Assembly (NCBI GenBank): GCA_015494295.1 | Contig: WGBO01000018.1 | Span: forward strand, 80,447-144,446 | DNA length: 64,000 bases | Direction: 5' to 3' | Origin: Gammaproteobacteria bacterium | GTDB lineage: Bacteria > Pseudomonadota > Gammaproteobacteria > DSM-19610 | Part shown: piece by piece, positions 41,741 through 55,519 of the stretch | Numbering within the stretch: position 1 is the stretch's first letter | How the letters are laid out: every line of letters begins with the position of its first letter | Program-made: the position numbers and the translations under genes | The notes under the pieces: model-generated | What the model saw: only the letters and a program-made list of their open reading frames with translations | Told to the model about the DNA's origin: nothing | The model's database searches: none

Positions 41741-42222
41741 GGCTGTTTCTGCTCGCGGTTCAGTTCGCGTACCGCGTCCAGAACCTCGTCGACGTGGCCG
41801 TCGACCTTGACCTTGCGCCATTCGCGGCGCAGCTTGCCGTCGGCGTCGATCAGAAAGGTGCTGCGTTCGACGCCCATGACCTTCTTGCCGTACATGTTCT
41901 TTTCCCGGATGACGTCGAACAGCTTGCAGAGCTTTTCATCCGGGTCGGAGATCAGGTGGAAGGGGAAGCCCTGTTTTTCGCGGAATTTTTCGTGCGAGGC
42001 GAGACTGTCGCGGGACACGCCCACCACCAGCGTGCGGTTGCGGCGGAATTTCGCGATGTTGTCCCGGAAGTCCTGTCCCTCCCGGGTGCAGCCCGGGGTG
42101 TTGTCCCTGGGGTAGAAATAGAGCACGACATTCTTTCCGCGCTGGTCTGACAGGCGGAACGTGCCGCCTGTCGATTCGGCGGTGAAATCGGGTACTTTCC
42201 TGTTGAGCGTGACGCCGGGCAT
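41737..42222 (-). CDS. bcp: Thioredoxin-dependent peroxiredoxin Bcp, apparently 1-Cys
   Basis: 161 residues. AhpC/Bcp fold with the peroxidatic Cys C45 in DNTPGCTREG. Many Bcp proteins have a resolving Cys five residues later; here that position is Gln (Q50). The only other Cys is in EKLCKLF. It therefore looks like the atypical 1-Cys or alternative 2-Cys form. It reduces peroxides in the cytoplasm. It lies between gcvR-like and phoH genes in one operon. Confidence 0.93.
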   Translation of the reverse strand: MPGVTLNRKVPDFTAESTGGTFRLSDQRGKNVVLYFYPRDNTPGCTREGQDFRDNIAKFRRNRTLVVGVSRDSLASHEKFREKQGFPFHLISDPDEKLCKLFDVIREKNMYGKKVMGVERSTFLIDADGKLRREWRKVKVDGHVDEVLDAVRELNREQKQP

Positions 42223-42228
42223 GTCGTT

Positions 42229-42759
42229 TTACCCCTTGACCGGTTCGATGACGGCATCCAGGTTGAGACGGTCGCAGAAGTCCAGGAACTCCTCGCGCAG
42301 GCTGGCGATGTGCGTGTCGGCGGGCACGTCCAGGGTCATGTGCACGGCAAACATCTGTGTGCCGGTATGCGCGGCGGCGTAGCTGGAGGTGGACAGGTCC
42401 TGGATGTTGATGTTGCGTTGCGAAAAGAAGCTGGCGAGGTTATGCACGATGCCGGGGTGGTCGAGCGACACCACGTCCACGCCGTAGGGCAGGAAGTCGC
42501 CCTCGGCCGGTTTCGGTTCGGTGCGCTTGATGCTGAGCGTCATGCCCAGCTGCTCCTGCATCTGTTCGCACTGGTTTTCAAGCCTGGCCAGGTTGTTCCA
42601 GTTGCCGGTGACCAGCAGCAGCACCGCGAACTCGCCGCCCAGCACCGTCATGCGGCTGTCGGCGATGTTGCAGCCGCTGTCCAGCACCCAGCCCGACAGG
42701 CGGTCCACCAGGCCCGGGCGATCCTCGCCGATGGCGGCAATTACCAGCTGGTTACTCAT
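42229..42759 (-). CDS. GcvR-like protein with two ACT domains
   Basis: 176 residues. ACT domain 1 begins LVIAAIGEDRPGLVDRLSG and ACT domain 2 has VVSLDHPGIVHNLASFF and INIQDLSTSSY. In E. coli GcvR binds GcvA and glycine to control the glycine cleavage operon. No gcvA-like gene is adjacent, so regulation of another amino-acid pathway is possible. It is the first gene of a leftward operon (6 bp before bcp) divergent from dapA. Confidence 0.88.
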   Translation of the reverse strand: MSNQLVIAAIGEDRPGLVDRLSGWVLDSGCNIADSRMTVLGGEFAVLLLVTGNWNNLARLENQCEQMQEQLGMTLSIKRTEPKPAEGDFLPYGVDVVSLDHPGIVHNLASFFSQRNINIQDLSTSSYAAAHTGTQMFAVHMTLDVPADTHIASLREEFLDFCDRLNLDAVIEPVKG

Positions 42760-42986
42760 GCGCGCAGCCTACCACTAATCGCGCCGGACGGCACGGCCTG
42801 CGCGTGCTCTTGCGGCGGGCTCCGTTCGGGGGGCATGTCGGGTGGAAACCGGGTTGTTGGGTCATGGGCGCTCGTCGGCTGGGTCAGGATGTCCAATTAT
42901 CGTCGTCTGGCCGGCGATGAACACAAAACGTTCCTGAATCCGGTATTAAATGGACTAATCAGATCCCTTGCCGGAGACGGGCTCGC

Positions 42987-43015
42987 TTGTCAGCGGCGGG
43001 TCGGAAACGTACCAT
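42987..43015 (+). promoter_or_regulatory. Promoter of dapA
   Basis: TTGTCA (42987-42992), a 17-bp spacer and TACCAT (43010-43015), 31 bp before the start codon. The remaining part of the 287-bp divergent gap holds no gene that I can support. Confidence 0.55.
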
Positions 43016-43046
43016 GCACGTGTTTTTTTGCGCAGCGGAGATTCCC

Positions 43047-43922
43047 ATGTTTCACGGCAGTATGGTTGCACTGGTCACGCCCATGCGCGAGGACGGTGCG
43101 GTCGACGAGGACAGCCTGGAAGCACTGGTCGAATTCCATGTATCCGCGGGCACCGACGCCATCGTGGCGGTGGGGACCACCGGTGAATCCGCGACCCTGA
43201 ACGAAAAGGAACACTGCGCCCTGCTGCGGCGTATCGTCGAACTGGTGGCGGGCCGAATGCCGGTCATCGCCGGAACCGGCGCCAATTCCACCCAGGAAGC
43301 CATCGACCTGACCCGCTGCGGCATGGAGGCGGGCGCCGACGCCTGCCTGCTGGTGGTGCCCTACTACAACAAGCCGACCCAGGAAGGCCTGTACCAGCAC
43401 TTCCGGACCATCGCCGAGGCGGTGCCGGTGCCGCAGATCCTGTACAACGTGCCGGGGCGCACGGTGTGCGACATGTTGCCGGAAACCGTCGAGCGGCTGG
43501 CGCCGATTCCGAACATCATCGGTATCAAGGAGGCAACCGGGGACCTGGCGCGTGGCCGCGAGATTCTCGACCGTTGCGGCGACCGGCTGGACCTGTACAG
43601 CGGCGACGACGCCACGGCCATGGAACTGATCCTGATGGGCGCAAAGGGTGATATTTCGGTGACGGCCAACGTGGCCCCGAAAGCCATGCACGAGATGTGC
43701 GCGGCGGCACTGGCCGGTGACCGCGACACCGCCGAGCGTATCGACGCCACGTTGCGCGCGCTGCACCGCGACCTGTTCATGGAGTCCAGCCCGATCCCGG
43801 TGAAATGGGCGCTGCACGAGATGGGGATGATACCGCCGGGGCTGCGCCTGCCGTTGACGACCCTGTCGCCTGAATGCCACGAGCCGGTCCGGGACGCGCT
43901 GCGTCAGGCCGGTGTACTGTAG
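43047..43922 (+). CDS. dapA: 4-hydroxy-tetrahydrodipicolinate synthase DapA
   Basis: 291 residues. First committed enzyme of lysine/diaminopimelate synthesis, condensing pyruvate with aspartate semialdehyde. Schiff-base Lys in IIGIKEATG is residue 161 and the catalytic Tyr in ILYNVPGRT is residue 133, numbering the same as E. coli. GGAG lies before ATG 43047. bamC follows at 38 bp, the usual dapA-bamC (dapA-nlpB) arrangement. Confidence 0.97.
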   Translation: MFHGSMVALVTPMREDGAVDEDSLEALVEFHVSAGTDAIVAVGTTGESATLNEKEHCALLRRIVELVAGRMPVIAGTGANSTQEAIDLTRCGMEAGADACLLVVPYYNKPTQEGLYQHFRTIAEAVPVPQILYNVPGRTVCDMLPETVERLAPIPNIIGIKEATGDLARGREILDRCGDRLDLYSGDDATAMELILMGAKGDISVTANVAPKAMHEMCAAALAGDRDTAERIDATLRALHRDLFMESSPIPVKWALHEMGMIPPGLRLPLTTLSPECHEPVRDALRQAGVL

Positions 43923-43960
43923 ACTGAACGCCTGAACCGATCCGGACGGACCTTAATTTC

Positions 43961-45088
43961 ATGTCAGACAATTCGATTGCCACACGTATCCTGTTATTCC
44001 TGCCGGCCCTTACGCTGTTGTCCGGGTGCAGCTTTCTCGACCGCATGTTTCCCGACCGCAGCGAGGAATACCGCAAGGCGGAAACCACCGCGCCGCTGGA
44101 AGTGCCCCCCGACCTGACTGCCACGCCGTCCACCGATGCGCTGGTGGTGCGGGACGGCGCCGCCACCCTGTCCGGTTACCAGTCGGCGACGCGCAGCCGC
44201 AGCGGTCAGTCTTCCGCCGGTGTACTGCCGACCCCGGAAGGCATGCGTGTCGAGCGGGACAAGGACCGGGCCTGGCTGGTGGTGAAAGGTGACCCGGCGG
44301 CGGTCTGGGCGCGCGCCCGGGAATTCTGGCTGGAGAACGGTTTCCTGATTCGCCGCGAGAACCCGACCCTGGGCGTGCTGGAAACCGACTGGGTGGACAG
44401 CCGGGTCAACGCGCCAGGCGACATGATCAGCAAAACGATCAGCCGTGTTTTCCCCAACGCCTACTCTTCCGCCCTGCGCGATGCCTACCGTATGCGCCTG
44501 GAACCGGGCGAGGAGCCGGGAACCACGGAAATCTTTATTACGCACAAGGGCCTGCAGGAGAAACTGGAAGGCGCCAGCGACCAGGTCCAGACCACGGTAT
44601 GGGAGCCACGGCCCGCCGACCCCGGCCTGGAATCGGAGATGCTCAAGCGCCTGATGATCTATCTCGGCGCCAGTCCACAGCGCGCCGAGCAGCAACTGGC
44701 GGCCGACAAGCCGGTGGCGGACAAGGCGGAACTGACCAAACAGCCCGACGGTCAGCCGGTGCTGGTGGTGCACGAGGGCTTCTCCCGCGCCTGGCGCAGT
44801 GTCGGTATCGCGCTGGACCGCGTGGACTTCGCCGTCGAGGACCGGGATCGTTCCGCCGGGATCTACTACGTACGCTATAACGATCCGCTCAAGCACCAGA
44901 AGAAAGGTCTGCTGTCGAAACTGGCGTTCTGGGCCGACGACGCGCCCGACGAGGTGAGCACCTACCGGATCAAGCTGGTCGATGACGGCGCCGACACCCG
45001 GGTGATGGTCCTGAACGAGAAGGGAGAGGTCGAGTCTTCCGTGACGCCGGTGAGGATTCTCACCCTGCTCCACGAGGAGCTGAGATAG
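43961..45088 (+). CDS. bamC: Outer-membrane assembly lipoprotein BamC
   Basis: 375 residues. Lipobox LLSGC gives an acylated Cys at residue 23. The unstructured N-terminal stretch with VPPDLTATPS is the part that binds BamD, followed by two helix-grip domains (about residues 90-225 and 255-370). BamC is an accessory subunit of the BAM complex. It follows dapA and precedes the MBL hydrolase by 5 bp. Confidence 0.93.
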   Translation: MSDNSIATRILLFLPALTLLSGCSFLDRMFPDRSEEYRKAETTAPLEVPPDLTATPSTDALVVRDGAATLSGYQSATRSRSGQSSAGVLPTPEGMRVERDKDRAWLVVKGDPAAVWARAREFWLENGFLIRRENPTLGVLETDWVDSRVNAPGDMISKTISRVFPNAYSSALRDAYRMRLEPGEEPGTTEIFITHKGLQEKLEGASDQVQTTVWEPRPADPGLESEMLKRLMIYLGASPQRAEQQLAADKPVADKAELTKQPDGQPVLVVHEGFSRAWRSVGIALDRVDFAVEDRDRSAGIYYVRYNDPLKHQKKGLLSKLAFWADDAPDEVSTYRIKLVDDGADTRVMVLNEKGEVESSVTPVRILTLLHEELR

Positions 45089-45093
45089 GTTCC

Positions 45094-45861
45094 ATGCGCT
45101 TCGCCTCACTGGGCAGCGGCAGCCGGGGCAATGCCACGGTGGTGGAGGCCGGGGCCACCCGCCTGATGATCGATTGCGGTTTTTCCTGCGCGGAAACCGA
45201 AAAGCGGCTCGATCGCCTGGAGATCGAGCCGGAGAGCATCGACGCCATCCTGGTGACCCACGAGCACAGCGATCATATTGCCGGGGTGGCCCGTTTTTCG
45301 CGGCGTTTCGGTACCGAAGTGTGGATGACGCACGGCACCGAACTCATGCACCAGGGGGGCGAGCTTGCGGCCCTGCGCTGTTTCAGCAGTCATCAGTCGT
45401 TTCGGATCGGCGATATCACCGTCGACCCCTTTCCTGTACCGCACGATGCCCGGGAGCCTTGCCAGTTCGTGTTTTCCCGCGGTGAGAGCCGGCTCGGGCT
45501 GCTTACCGATGCGGGCAGCATTACCCGCCACATGGTCGAGGCGCTGGATGACCTCGACGCGCTCATTCTGGAGTTCAACCACGACCCGCAGATGCTCGCC
45601 GAAGGGCCTTACCCGCCGTCGCTGAAGGCGCGGGTGGGCGGCGACTATGGTCACCTGAGCAACAGCCAGGCCGCCTCGTTGCTGGAGAAGCTCGATCTCG
45701 GGCGTCTCAAGCTGCTGGTGGCGGCGCATCTCAGTGAAAAGAACAATCACCCCGACCTGGCGCACGAACACCTGTCTCGGGTACTCGACGGCCACGGGAC
45801 CGCCTTCCATATTGCCGGCCAGTCGGACGGTACCGGCTGGAACTCCGTGCCCGGAAACTGA
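45094..45861 (+). CDS. MBL-fold metallo-hydrolase (YycJ/WalJ-like)
   Basis: 255 residues. Metal motif HEHSDH (H56, H58, D60, H61) with downstream PHDAREP and LLTDAGS. The start [20 protein letters not shown] is typical of the YycJ/PhnP-like branch; studied members act as nucleases or phosphodiesterases. No signal peptide. Probably co-transcribed with dapA-bamC. Confidence 0.9.
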   Translation: MRFASLGSGSRGNATVVEAGATRLMIDCGFSCAETEKRLDRLEIEPESIDAILVTHEHSDHIAGVARFSRRFGTEVWMTHGTELMHQGGELAALRCFSSHQSFRIGDITVDPFPVPHDAREPCQFVFSRGESRLGLLTDAGSITRHMVEALDDLDALILEFNHDPQMLAEGPYPPSLKARVGGDYGHLSNSQAASLLEKLDLGRLKLLVAAHLSEKNNHPDLAHEHLSRVLDGHGTAFHIAGQSDGTGWNSVPGN

Positions 45862-45880
45862 ACGTTCGTCCATCCCTTTT

Positions 45881-45906
45881 CCGCGGGACTCAAGCCGCGG
45901 TGTTTT
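45881..45906 (+). terminator. Possible terminator of the dapA operon
   Basis: CCGCGG at 45881-45886 and 45895-45900 can pair around an 8-nt loop, followed by TGTTTT. A short stem, so a weak candidate. Confidence 0.4.
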
Positions 45907-45983
45907 CTGCCACTAAAACGGTTACCACTTCCGGTGTTGCGCGACATCACGCAATTCCAATGGAAAACACAGGGTTATATGAT

Positions 45984-48005
45984 ATGAGTTTCAGTCTTCC
46001 TTTCCGTTTGTCCATGCGCGCCAAGGTCTGGGGTGGATTCGGCATCCTGCTGGTCCTGATAGTCGCGGTATCACTGGTTTCCGGTCGCAGCCTGTTTCGC
46101 ATCGAGAAGGAATTCAGCCACGTGGTGGAACAGGTCCAGCCCACCATGCTGGCTTCCCAGGCGTTGTCGCTGGCGCTTTCCGATGCATCGGCCGCCCTCG
46201 GGTTCTACCTGTTGTCCCCGGATGCACATGCGCGAGCAACGTACGAGGCATCCCTGGATCGGGTGGCGGAGGCAGAGCAGGAACTCGTCGCCCTCGCCGC
46301 CGGTGATCCCGGGCTTTCCGCAAGCGTGGAGCGCCTCGAACCCCTGGTGCAGCGCTTTCTTGCCTACCGGGAGCGCATGATTTCGCTTGCCGGGAACCCG
46401 ATGGAAAATCGCGCCGGGCTGTCCTATGCGGCGCAGCACCTGAACCCCCTCAGCCAGCAAATGCTGCAGATCGCCGGCGAAATGCTGGGTAGTGAGTTCG
46501 AGGAGGAGGCCAGCGCCGACCGCCGTGCCTTGTTCAACGAGATCCACGAGTTGCGCTACGCCTGGAGCAACGTGATGAACGGCGTGCGCGCCTATATTGC
46601 GTTCCGTGGCGACCGTTCCCTGCAGGAAATCCAGCTCTACAACGAACTGGCGGACAACAGGATCAAGGCGCTCGGTTCCTGGGAAAGCGAACTGACCTTC
46701 GAGGAAGACGACGGACTCGCGCGTTTCATCGATTTGAAGGCCGACTTTATGGACCAGCTCGAATCCCTCAAGAAGTTGGAGGCTGATGGCGACTGGAGGA
46801 AGGATATCAGTCTGTCGCGCGAGGAGATCGCGCCATTGCTGGAAGCCATTCATGCCGAACTGGATGCGCTGGTCAGCCGCCAGCAGAAAATGGCGGTGGT
46901 TTCCACGCAGCACGTGCTGGGTTCGCTGCAAGACAGTATTTCGCTGATCGCCATACTGCTGGGGACGGCCCTGGTGATAGGGGTCGGGGTGTCGATCGTG
47001 GCGAGCCGCCAGATCATTACACCCATCCAGCATTTGCGCGACATTCTCCGCGACATGGCCAACGGGGAGGGCGACCTGACGCGGCGAGTGCGCCTGGCCT
47101 CGGGTGACGAGCTGGGCGAGGCGTCCGGGTATTTCAACCGCATGATGGCTGGTCTGCGCGAAATGGTACTGGAGATTGCCGACGCGTCCGGGCAAGTGCT
47201 CAACAACGCGCGCCAGTCCAGCGAACGTGTCGACACGGTGCATGCCAACATCGAGCAATCCGCCGAGCGCACCCGTGGCACCGCGGCCGCCACCGAGGAG
47301 ATGTCCGCGACCAGCGCCGAGATCGCGCAACATGCCGAGACGGCGGCGCGCGAGGCCGACAAGGCTCGCGAGCAGGCGCAGGAAGGCAACGGCGCCATGC
47401 AGGCGATGGCCGGCAAGGCGAAAGTCATGGAAACGGAGATTCAGCGGCTGCAGGACAGCGTGGCGGCGATCGAGGAAAAGGGGCGCGCCATGGAGTCGAT
47501 GGTCGGGGTCATCAACGAGATCGCCGAGCAGACCAACCTGCTCGCCCTGAACGCGGCCATCGAGGCGGCGCGAGCCGGCGAGGCCGGGCGCGGTTTTGCC
47601 GTGGTGGCCGACGAGGTGCGCCAGCTTGCCTCCAAGACCCAGCAGTCCACCGCCAGCATCCACGAACTGCTGGAGAGCAACCGCAAGTCCGGTCAGCAAC
47701 TGGTGTCGACCATGGAGCAGGTGGCGGAGGCCGGTGGCTCGGTGTCGCGAACCGTCTCCGACGGTGAGCAGGTCATCAGCCGCATGGCGGAGAGCGTCAG
47801 CCTGATGAACGACATGCTCGAACAGATTGCCGGGGCCGCCCGCGAGCAGTCCGAGGCGAGCCAGGAGATCGCCCGCAACGTCGAGTTGATGTCGGTTGCC
47901 GAGCAGCAGAATGCGGAGCTGATGGCGGCCAGTCGCGAGGATTTGTCCGAGCTGACCGGCACCGCCGCGCGGCTGGAAAACGCAGTGGGCCGCTTCCGCG
48001 TCTGA
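45984..48005 (+). CDS. Methyl-accepting chemotaxis protein with large helical periplasmic domain
   Basis: About 673 residues. TM1 near residues 13-35, a periplasmic region of some 270 residues that is helical (HBM/4HB-like, no Cache signature), TM2 near 310-332 and HAMP ([19 protein letters not shown]). The signalling tip is [22 protein letters not shown] 45984 has AGGG 9 bases upstream and gives a short basic N-terminus before TM1; ATG 45960 is in frame but has no ribosome site. It stands alone, between the MBL gene and purL. Confidence 0.9.
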   Translation: MSFSLPFRLSMRAKVWGGFGILLVLIVAVSLVSGRSLFRIEKEFSHVVEQVQPTMLASQALSLALSDASAALGFYLLSPDAHARATYEASLDRVAEAEQELVALAAGDPGLSASVERLEPLVQRFLAYRERMISLAGNPMENRAGLSYAAQHLNPLSQQMLQIAGEMLGSEFEEEASADRRALFNEIHELRYAWSNVMNGVRAYIAFRGDRSLQEIQLYNELADNRIKALGSWESELTFEEDDGLARFIDLKADFMDQLESLKKLEADGDWRKDISLSREEIAPLLEAIHAELDALVSRQQKMAVVSTQHVLGSLQDSISLIAILLGTALVIGVGVSIVASRQIITPIQHLRDILRDMANGEGDLTRRVRLASGDELGEASGYFNRMMAGLREMVLEIADASGQVLNNARQSSERVDTVHANIEQSAERTRGTAAATEEMSATSAEIAQHAETAAREADKAREQAQEGNGAMQAMAGKAKVMETEIQRLQDSVAAIEEKGRAMESMVGVINEIAEQTNLLALNAAIEAARAGEAGRGFAVVADEVRQLASKTQQSTASIHELLESNRKSGQQLVSTMEQVAEAGGSVSRTVSDGEQVISRMAESVSLMNDMLEQIAGAAREQSEASQEIARNVELMSVAEQQNAELMAASREDLSELTGTAARLENAVGRFRV

Positions 48006-48007
48006 GC

Positions 48008-48027
48008 CCCGCCCCGCAGGGGGCGGG
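48008..48027 (+). terminator. GC-rich hairpin after the chemoreceptor gene
   Basis: CCCGCCCC / GGGGCGGG around a 4-nt loop, 3 bp after the stop. No T-run follows, so termination is uncertain. Confidence 0.35.
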
Positions 48028-48089
48028 CGCTGTACCGTCCCCCGGTCATCCCGTATCATACCGGCCTTTGTTTCAGACCGGGAAAACCC

Positions 48090-51980
<3,891 letters not shown>

Positions 51981-52135
51981 GGTTCTCGTTGCCGGTGGCG
52001 TGATGCTTTCGTGAGGATCTCGCCACCGGGGGCGCTACACTGTGAGCGGGCCCGCCGCTGGCGGGACCGGCCGCTGCCGCCAGGGAACCAGCTTCCCGGC
52101 GGCGTGGTCAGATGTTCAAGCTGGAGGGCCACGCA

Positions 52136-53080
52136 GTGCTGATCAGGAAACCGACCGACCTCGGCGAAGCCGACGTCACCCCGCACGAAATCTATCTCGG
52201 CCGGCGCCGTTTCCTGGCGTCCGGCCTGGCAGTCGCCGGCGCGGCCCTGGGCGGCGCCCTGTGGGCGCCAGCGGCCGATGCCGGCATACGCCTCGGCGAG
52301 GTCCGTCCCGGCCCGTTCGGCACCGACGAGGCGCTGACCGACCGCAAGGATGTCCTGACCTACAACAATTTCTACGAGTTCGGGGTATCCAAGTCCGATC
52401 CGGCGCGCTACGCGCACCGCATGAAAACCGATCCCTGGTCGGTGACGGTCAGCGGCGAGTGCGAGAAGCCCGGCACCCTGGCGCTGGAGGATATTCTCGC
52501 CCCGCACGCGTTCGAGGAACGCATCTACCGTCTGCGCTGCGTGGAGGGCTGGTCGATGGTGATTCCCTGGATCGGCTTCCCGCTCGGCGACCTGCTCAAG
52601 CGTTTCGCGCCCACATCGAAGGCGAAGTACGTCGAGTTCGAAACCCTGTACGACAAGAAGCAGATGCCCGGCCAGCGCCGCCGGGTGCTGGACTGGCCCT
52701 ACCGCGAGGGTTTGCGCATGGACGAAGCCATGCACCCGCTGACGCTGATGGCGGTGGGGCTGTACGGCGAGGTGTTGCCCAACCAGAACGGGGCGCCCCT
52801 GCGGCTGGTGGTGCCCTGGAAGTACGGTTTCAAGAGCATCAAGTCGATTGTCGCCATCCGTTTCCGCGAGACGCAGCCGACCAGTTCCTGGATGAAGGCA
52901 GGGCCGCGCGAGTATGGCTTTTATTCCAACGTGAACCCCGACGTGCCGCACCCGCGTTGGAGTCAGAAACGTGAACGCCGCATCGGCGAGTTCCGCAAGC
53001 GCCCCACGCTGATGTTCAACGGTTACGCGGAACAGGTGGCGTCCCTGTACCGGGGCATGGATCTGAAGAAGTACTTTTGA
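52136..53080 (+). CDS. msrP: Methionine sulfoxide reductase catalytic subunit MsrP (YedY)
   Basis: 314 residues. Periplasmic molybdenum enzyme that repairs oxidised methionine in envelope proteins. Tat signal with [15 protein letters not shown], molybdenum-ligand Cys in RLRCVEGW (about C135), and [13 protein letters not shown]. The start is taken as GTG 52136, with GGAGGG 7 bases upstream; it gives [16 protein letters not shown], which matches the family N-terminus. ATG 52112 would add eight atypical residues. The stop overlaps msrQ (TTGA). Confidence 0.94.
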   Translation: MLIRKPTDLGEADVTPHEIYLGRRRFLASGLAVAGAALGGALWAPAADAGIRLGEVRPGPFGTDEALTDRKDVLTYNNFYEFGVSKSDPARYAHRMKTDPWSVTVSGECEKPGTLALEDILAPHAFEERIYRLRCVEGWSMVIPWIGFPLGDLLKRFAPTSKAKYVEFETLYDKKQMPGQRRRVLDWPYREGLRMDEAMHPLTLMAVGLYGEVLPNQNGAPLRLVVPWKYGFKSIKSIVAIRFRETQPTSSWMKAGPREYGFYSNVNPDVPHPRWSQKRERRIGEFRKRPTLMFNGYAEQVASLYRGMDLKKYF

Positions 53081-53730
53081 GGCGCCTTGCCGTGTTCAGG
53101 CCCCTGCTCAAGCCCATGGTTTTCCTGGCCTGCCTGTTGCCGCTGGGCTGGTTGCTGTGGGGCTTTCAGGCCGACCGGCTGGGCGCCAACCCCATCGATG
53201 AAATTGCCGACGCCACCGGTGAGTGGACCTTGCGCCTGTTGCTGCTGACGCTGGCGGCGACGCCGTTGAAGCGCCTCTCCGGCTGGGCCTGGCCGCTGCG
53301 CCTGCGCCGCATGCTGGGGCTGTTCGCCTTTTTCTACGCGCTGCTGCACCTGTCGACCTACCTGTGGCTCGACCAGTTCTTCGACTGGCCCGAAATCGGC
53401 GCCGACATCCTGAAACGGCCATTCATCACCGTGGGCATGCTGGCATTTGCGCTGTTGTTGCCGCTGGCGGCGACCTCGAACCGCGCCGCCGTGCGTCGCC
53501 TGGGGCGCAACTGGAAACGCCTGCACCGGCTGGCCTACCTTGCGCCTGCGCTGGGCGTGTTGCACTACTGGTGGCTGGTGAAGGCCGACGTGCTGGCGCC
53601 GCTGGTGTACGGCACCTTGCTGACGCTGCTGCTGGCCGCGCGCCTCGTGCATGCCACCGGCGGCAGGCGGCCGCCGGCCGCGGCGCGTTCCCGCCCGCCG
53701 GGTGCGGAAGCGGAGCCCGCCCGGCGTTAG
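53077..53730 (+). CDS. msrQ: Heme-containing membrane subunit MsrQ (YedZ)
   Basis: 217 residues with six TM helices of the ferric-reductase-like family. It passes electrons from the quinone pool or flavin reductase to MsrP. Conserved His for heme: [11 protein letters not shown] and [19 protein letters not shown]. Start TTG 53077 overlaps the msrP stop; GTG 53092 is another candidate. Pro/Ala/Arg-rich tail after the last helix. It converges with ettA. Confidence 0.92.
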   Translation: MRRLAVFRPLLKPMVFLACLLPLGWLLWGFQADRLGANPIDEIADATGEWTLRLLLLTLAATPLKRLSGWAWPLRLRRMLGLFAFFYALLHLSTYLWLDQFFDWPEIGADILKRPFITVGMLAFALLLPLAATSNRAAVRRLGRNWKRLHRLAYLAPALGVLHYWWLVKADVLAPLVYGTLLTLLLAARLVHATGGRRPPAAARSRPPGAEAEPARR

Positions 53731-53752
53731 CACCGGCCGGGCAAAGCGGCAT

Positions 53753-55417
53753 TCAGTGCAGGCGCTTGTACTTGATGCGGTGAGGCTGGCTGGCGGCCTC
53801 GCCGAGGCGGCGCTTGCGGTCTTCCTCGTAGTCCGCGTAGTTGCCCTCGAACCAGGTCACCTGGCTGTCGCCCTCGAAGGCGAGAATGTGGGTGGCGATG
53901 CGGTCCAGGAACCAGCGGTCATGGGAGATGACCACCGCGCAGCCGGGGAAGTCCAGCAGCGCCTCTTCCAGCGCGCGCAGCGTTTCCACGTCCAGGTCGT
54001 TGGTGGGCTCGTCGAGCAGCAACAGGTTGCCGCCACTGCGCAGCAGCTTGGCGAGGTGCACGCGGTTGCGTTCGCCGCCGGACAGGTCGCCAACGCGCTT
54101 TTGCTGTTCGGTGCCGGCAAAGTTGAAGCGCGACACGTAGGCGCGTGAGTTCACCTCGTATTTGCCGATCGTGATGATGTCCTGCCCGTCGGAGATCTCC
54201 TCCCACACAGTCTTGTTGTCGTCCAGCGCGTCGCGGCTCTGGTCGACGTAGGCCATCTGCACGGTTTCGCCGATGCGCAGTTCCCCGTCGTCGACGCTCT
54301 CCTGGCCGGTGAGCATGCGGAACAGGGTGGTCTTGCCGGCGCCGTTGGGGCCGACGATGCCGACGATGCCGCCCTGCGGCAGGCGGAAGCTCAGGTCGTC
54401 GATCAGCAGGCGGTCGCCGAAGCCCTTGCGGATATGGCTGGCTTCCACCACCAGTTCGCCGAGGCGCGGTCCCGGCGGAATGTAGAGTTCCTTGGTTTCG
54501 TTGCGCTTCTGCGCTTCCTGCGAGGCCAGTTCCTCGAAGCGCGCAAGGCGCGCCTTGCTCTTGGCGTGGCGGCCCTTGGGGTTGCTGCGCACCCACTCAA
54601 GCTCGGCCTGCATGGCCTTGCGACGCGCGCTCTCGGCTTTTTCCTCCTGTTCCAGGCGTTTCTCCTTCTGTTCCAGCCAGGAGGAGTAGTTGCCTTCCCA
54701 GGGAATGCCATGGCCGCGATCCAGTTCAAGGATCCAGCCCGCCACGTTGTCGAGGAAGTAGCGGTCGTGGGTGACCGCCACCACGGTGCCGGGATATTCG
54801 TGCAGGAAACGCTCCAGCCAGGCCACGCTTTCCGCGTCCAGGTGGTTGGTGGGTTCGTCGAGCAGCAGCATATCGGGCTTGGACAGCAGCAGCTTGCACA
54901 GCGCCACGCGGCGCTTTTCGCCGCCCGACAGCTTGCTGACGTCGGCGTCCCAGGGAGGGAGGCGCAAGGCGTCCGCCGCGATCTCCAGGGTGCGTTCCAG
55001 GTTGTGGCCGTCGCTGGCCTGGAGAATGTTTTCCAGGCGCGCCTGCTCCGCGGCCAGGGCGTCGAAGTCGGCGTCTGGCTCGGCGTAGGCGGCGTAGACC
55101 TCGTCAAGGCGTTTCTGCGCCTCGGTGATTTCCGAGAGCGCTTCCTCCACGTTGCCGCGCACGTCCTTGCTTTCGTCCAGTTGCGGCTCCTGCGGCAGAT
55201 ACCCGACCTTGATGCCAGGCTGTGGACGCGCCTCGCCGTTGATGTCGGTGTCGATGCCGGCCATGATGCGCAGCAGGGTCGACTTGCCGGCGCCGTTCAG
55301 GCCCAGCACGCCGATCTTGGCGCCGGGGAAGAAAGACAGGGAAATGTCGCGCAGGATTTCGCGCTTGGGCGGCACCACCTTGCCGACCTGGTTCATGGTG
55401 TAGACGTATTGGGCCAT
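53753..55417 (-). CDS. ettA: Energy-dependent translational throttle EttA (ABC-F)
   Basis: 554 residues. Two ABC cassettes: Walker [10 protein letters not shown] and GPNGAGKTT, signatures LSGGEKRRV and LSGGERNRV, Walker [12 protein letters not shown] and [11 protein letters not shown]. The Arg/Lys-rich linker (about residues 240-300, [19 protein letters not shown]) reaches the ribosomal E site. EttA regulates entry of the 70S complex into elongation by ATP/ADP ratio. No membrane domain. Start [15 protein letters not shown] is the invariant family N-terminus. Confidence 0.97.
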   Translation of the reverse strand: MAQYVYTMNQVGKVVPPKREILRDISLSFFPGAKIGVLGLNGAGKSTLLRIMAGIDTDINGEARPQPGIKVGYLPQEPQLDESKDVRGNVEEALSEITEAQKRLDEVYAAYAEPDADFDALAAEQARLENILQASDGHNLERTLEIAADALRLPPWDADVSKLSGGEKRRVALCKLLLSKPDMLLLDEPTNHLDAESVAWLERFLHEYPGTVVAVTHDRYFLDNVAGWILELDRGHGIPWEGNYSSWLEQKEKRLEQEEKAESARRKAMQAELEWVRSNPKGRHAKSKARLARFEELASQEAQKRNETKELYIPPGPRLGELVVEASHIRKGFGDRLLIDDLSFRLPQGGIVGIVGPNGAGKTTLFRMLTGQESVDDGELRIGETVQMAYVDQSRDALDDNKTVWEEISDGQDIITIGKYEVNSRAYVSRFNFAGTEQQKRVGDLSGGERNRVHLAKLLRSGGNLLLLDEPTNDLDVETLRALEEALLDFPGCAVVISHDRWFLDRIATHILAFEGDSQVTWFEGNYADYEEDRKRRLGEAASQPHRIKYKRLH

Positions 55418-55519
55418 GTGTCCTCGCGGTCTGAAACGGAATGCGCGCCATTATACTAAAATGTGCACTGAGGCGGCCGATAGCCCGGTTGAAAGCGGGG
55501 GAATGGCGGGCAGGGGGGT

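Noticed and set aside
48028..48089. A purine riboswitch or PurR-type operator before purL
   Set aside because: I saw no purine-riboswitch core and no convincing ACGCAAACGTTTGCGT-like site; the stretch is short and featureless apart from a TATCAT box.
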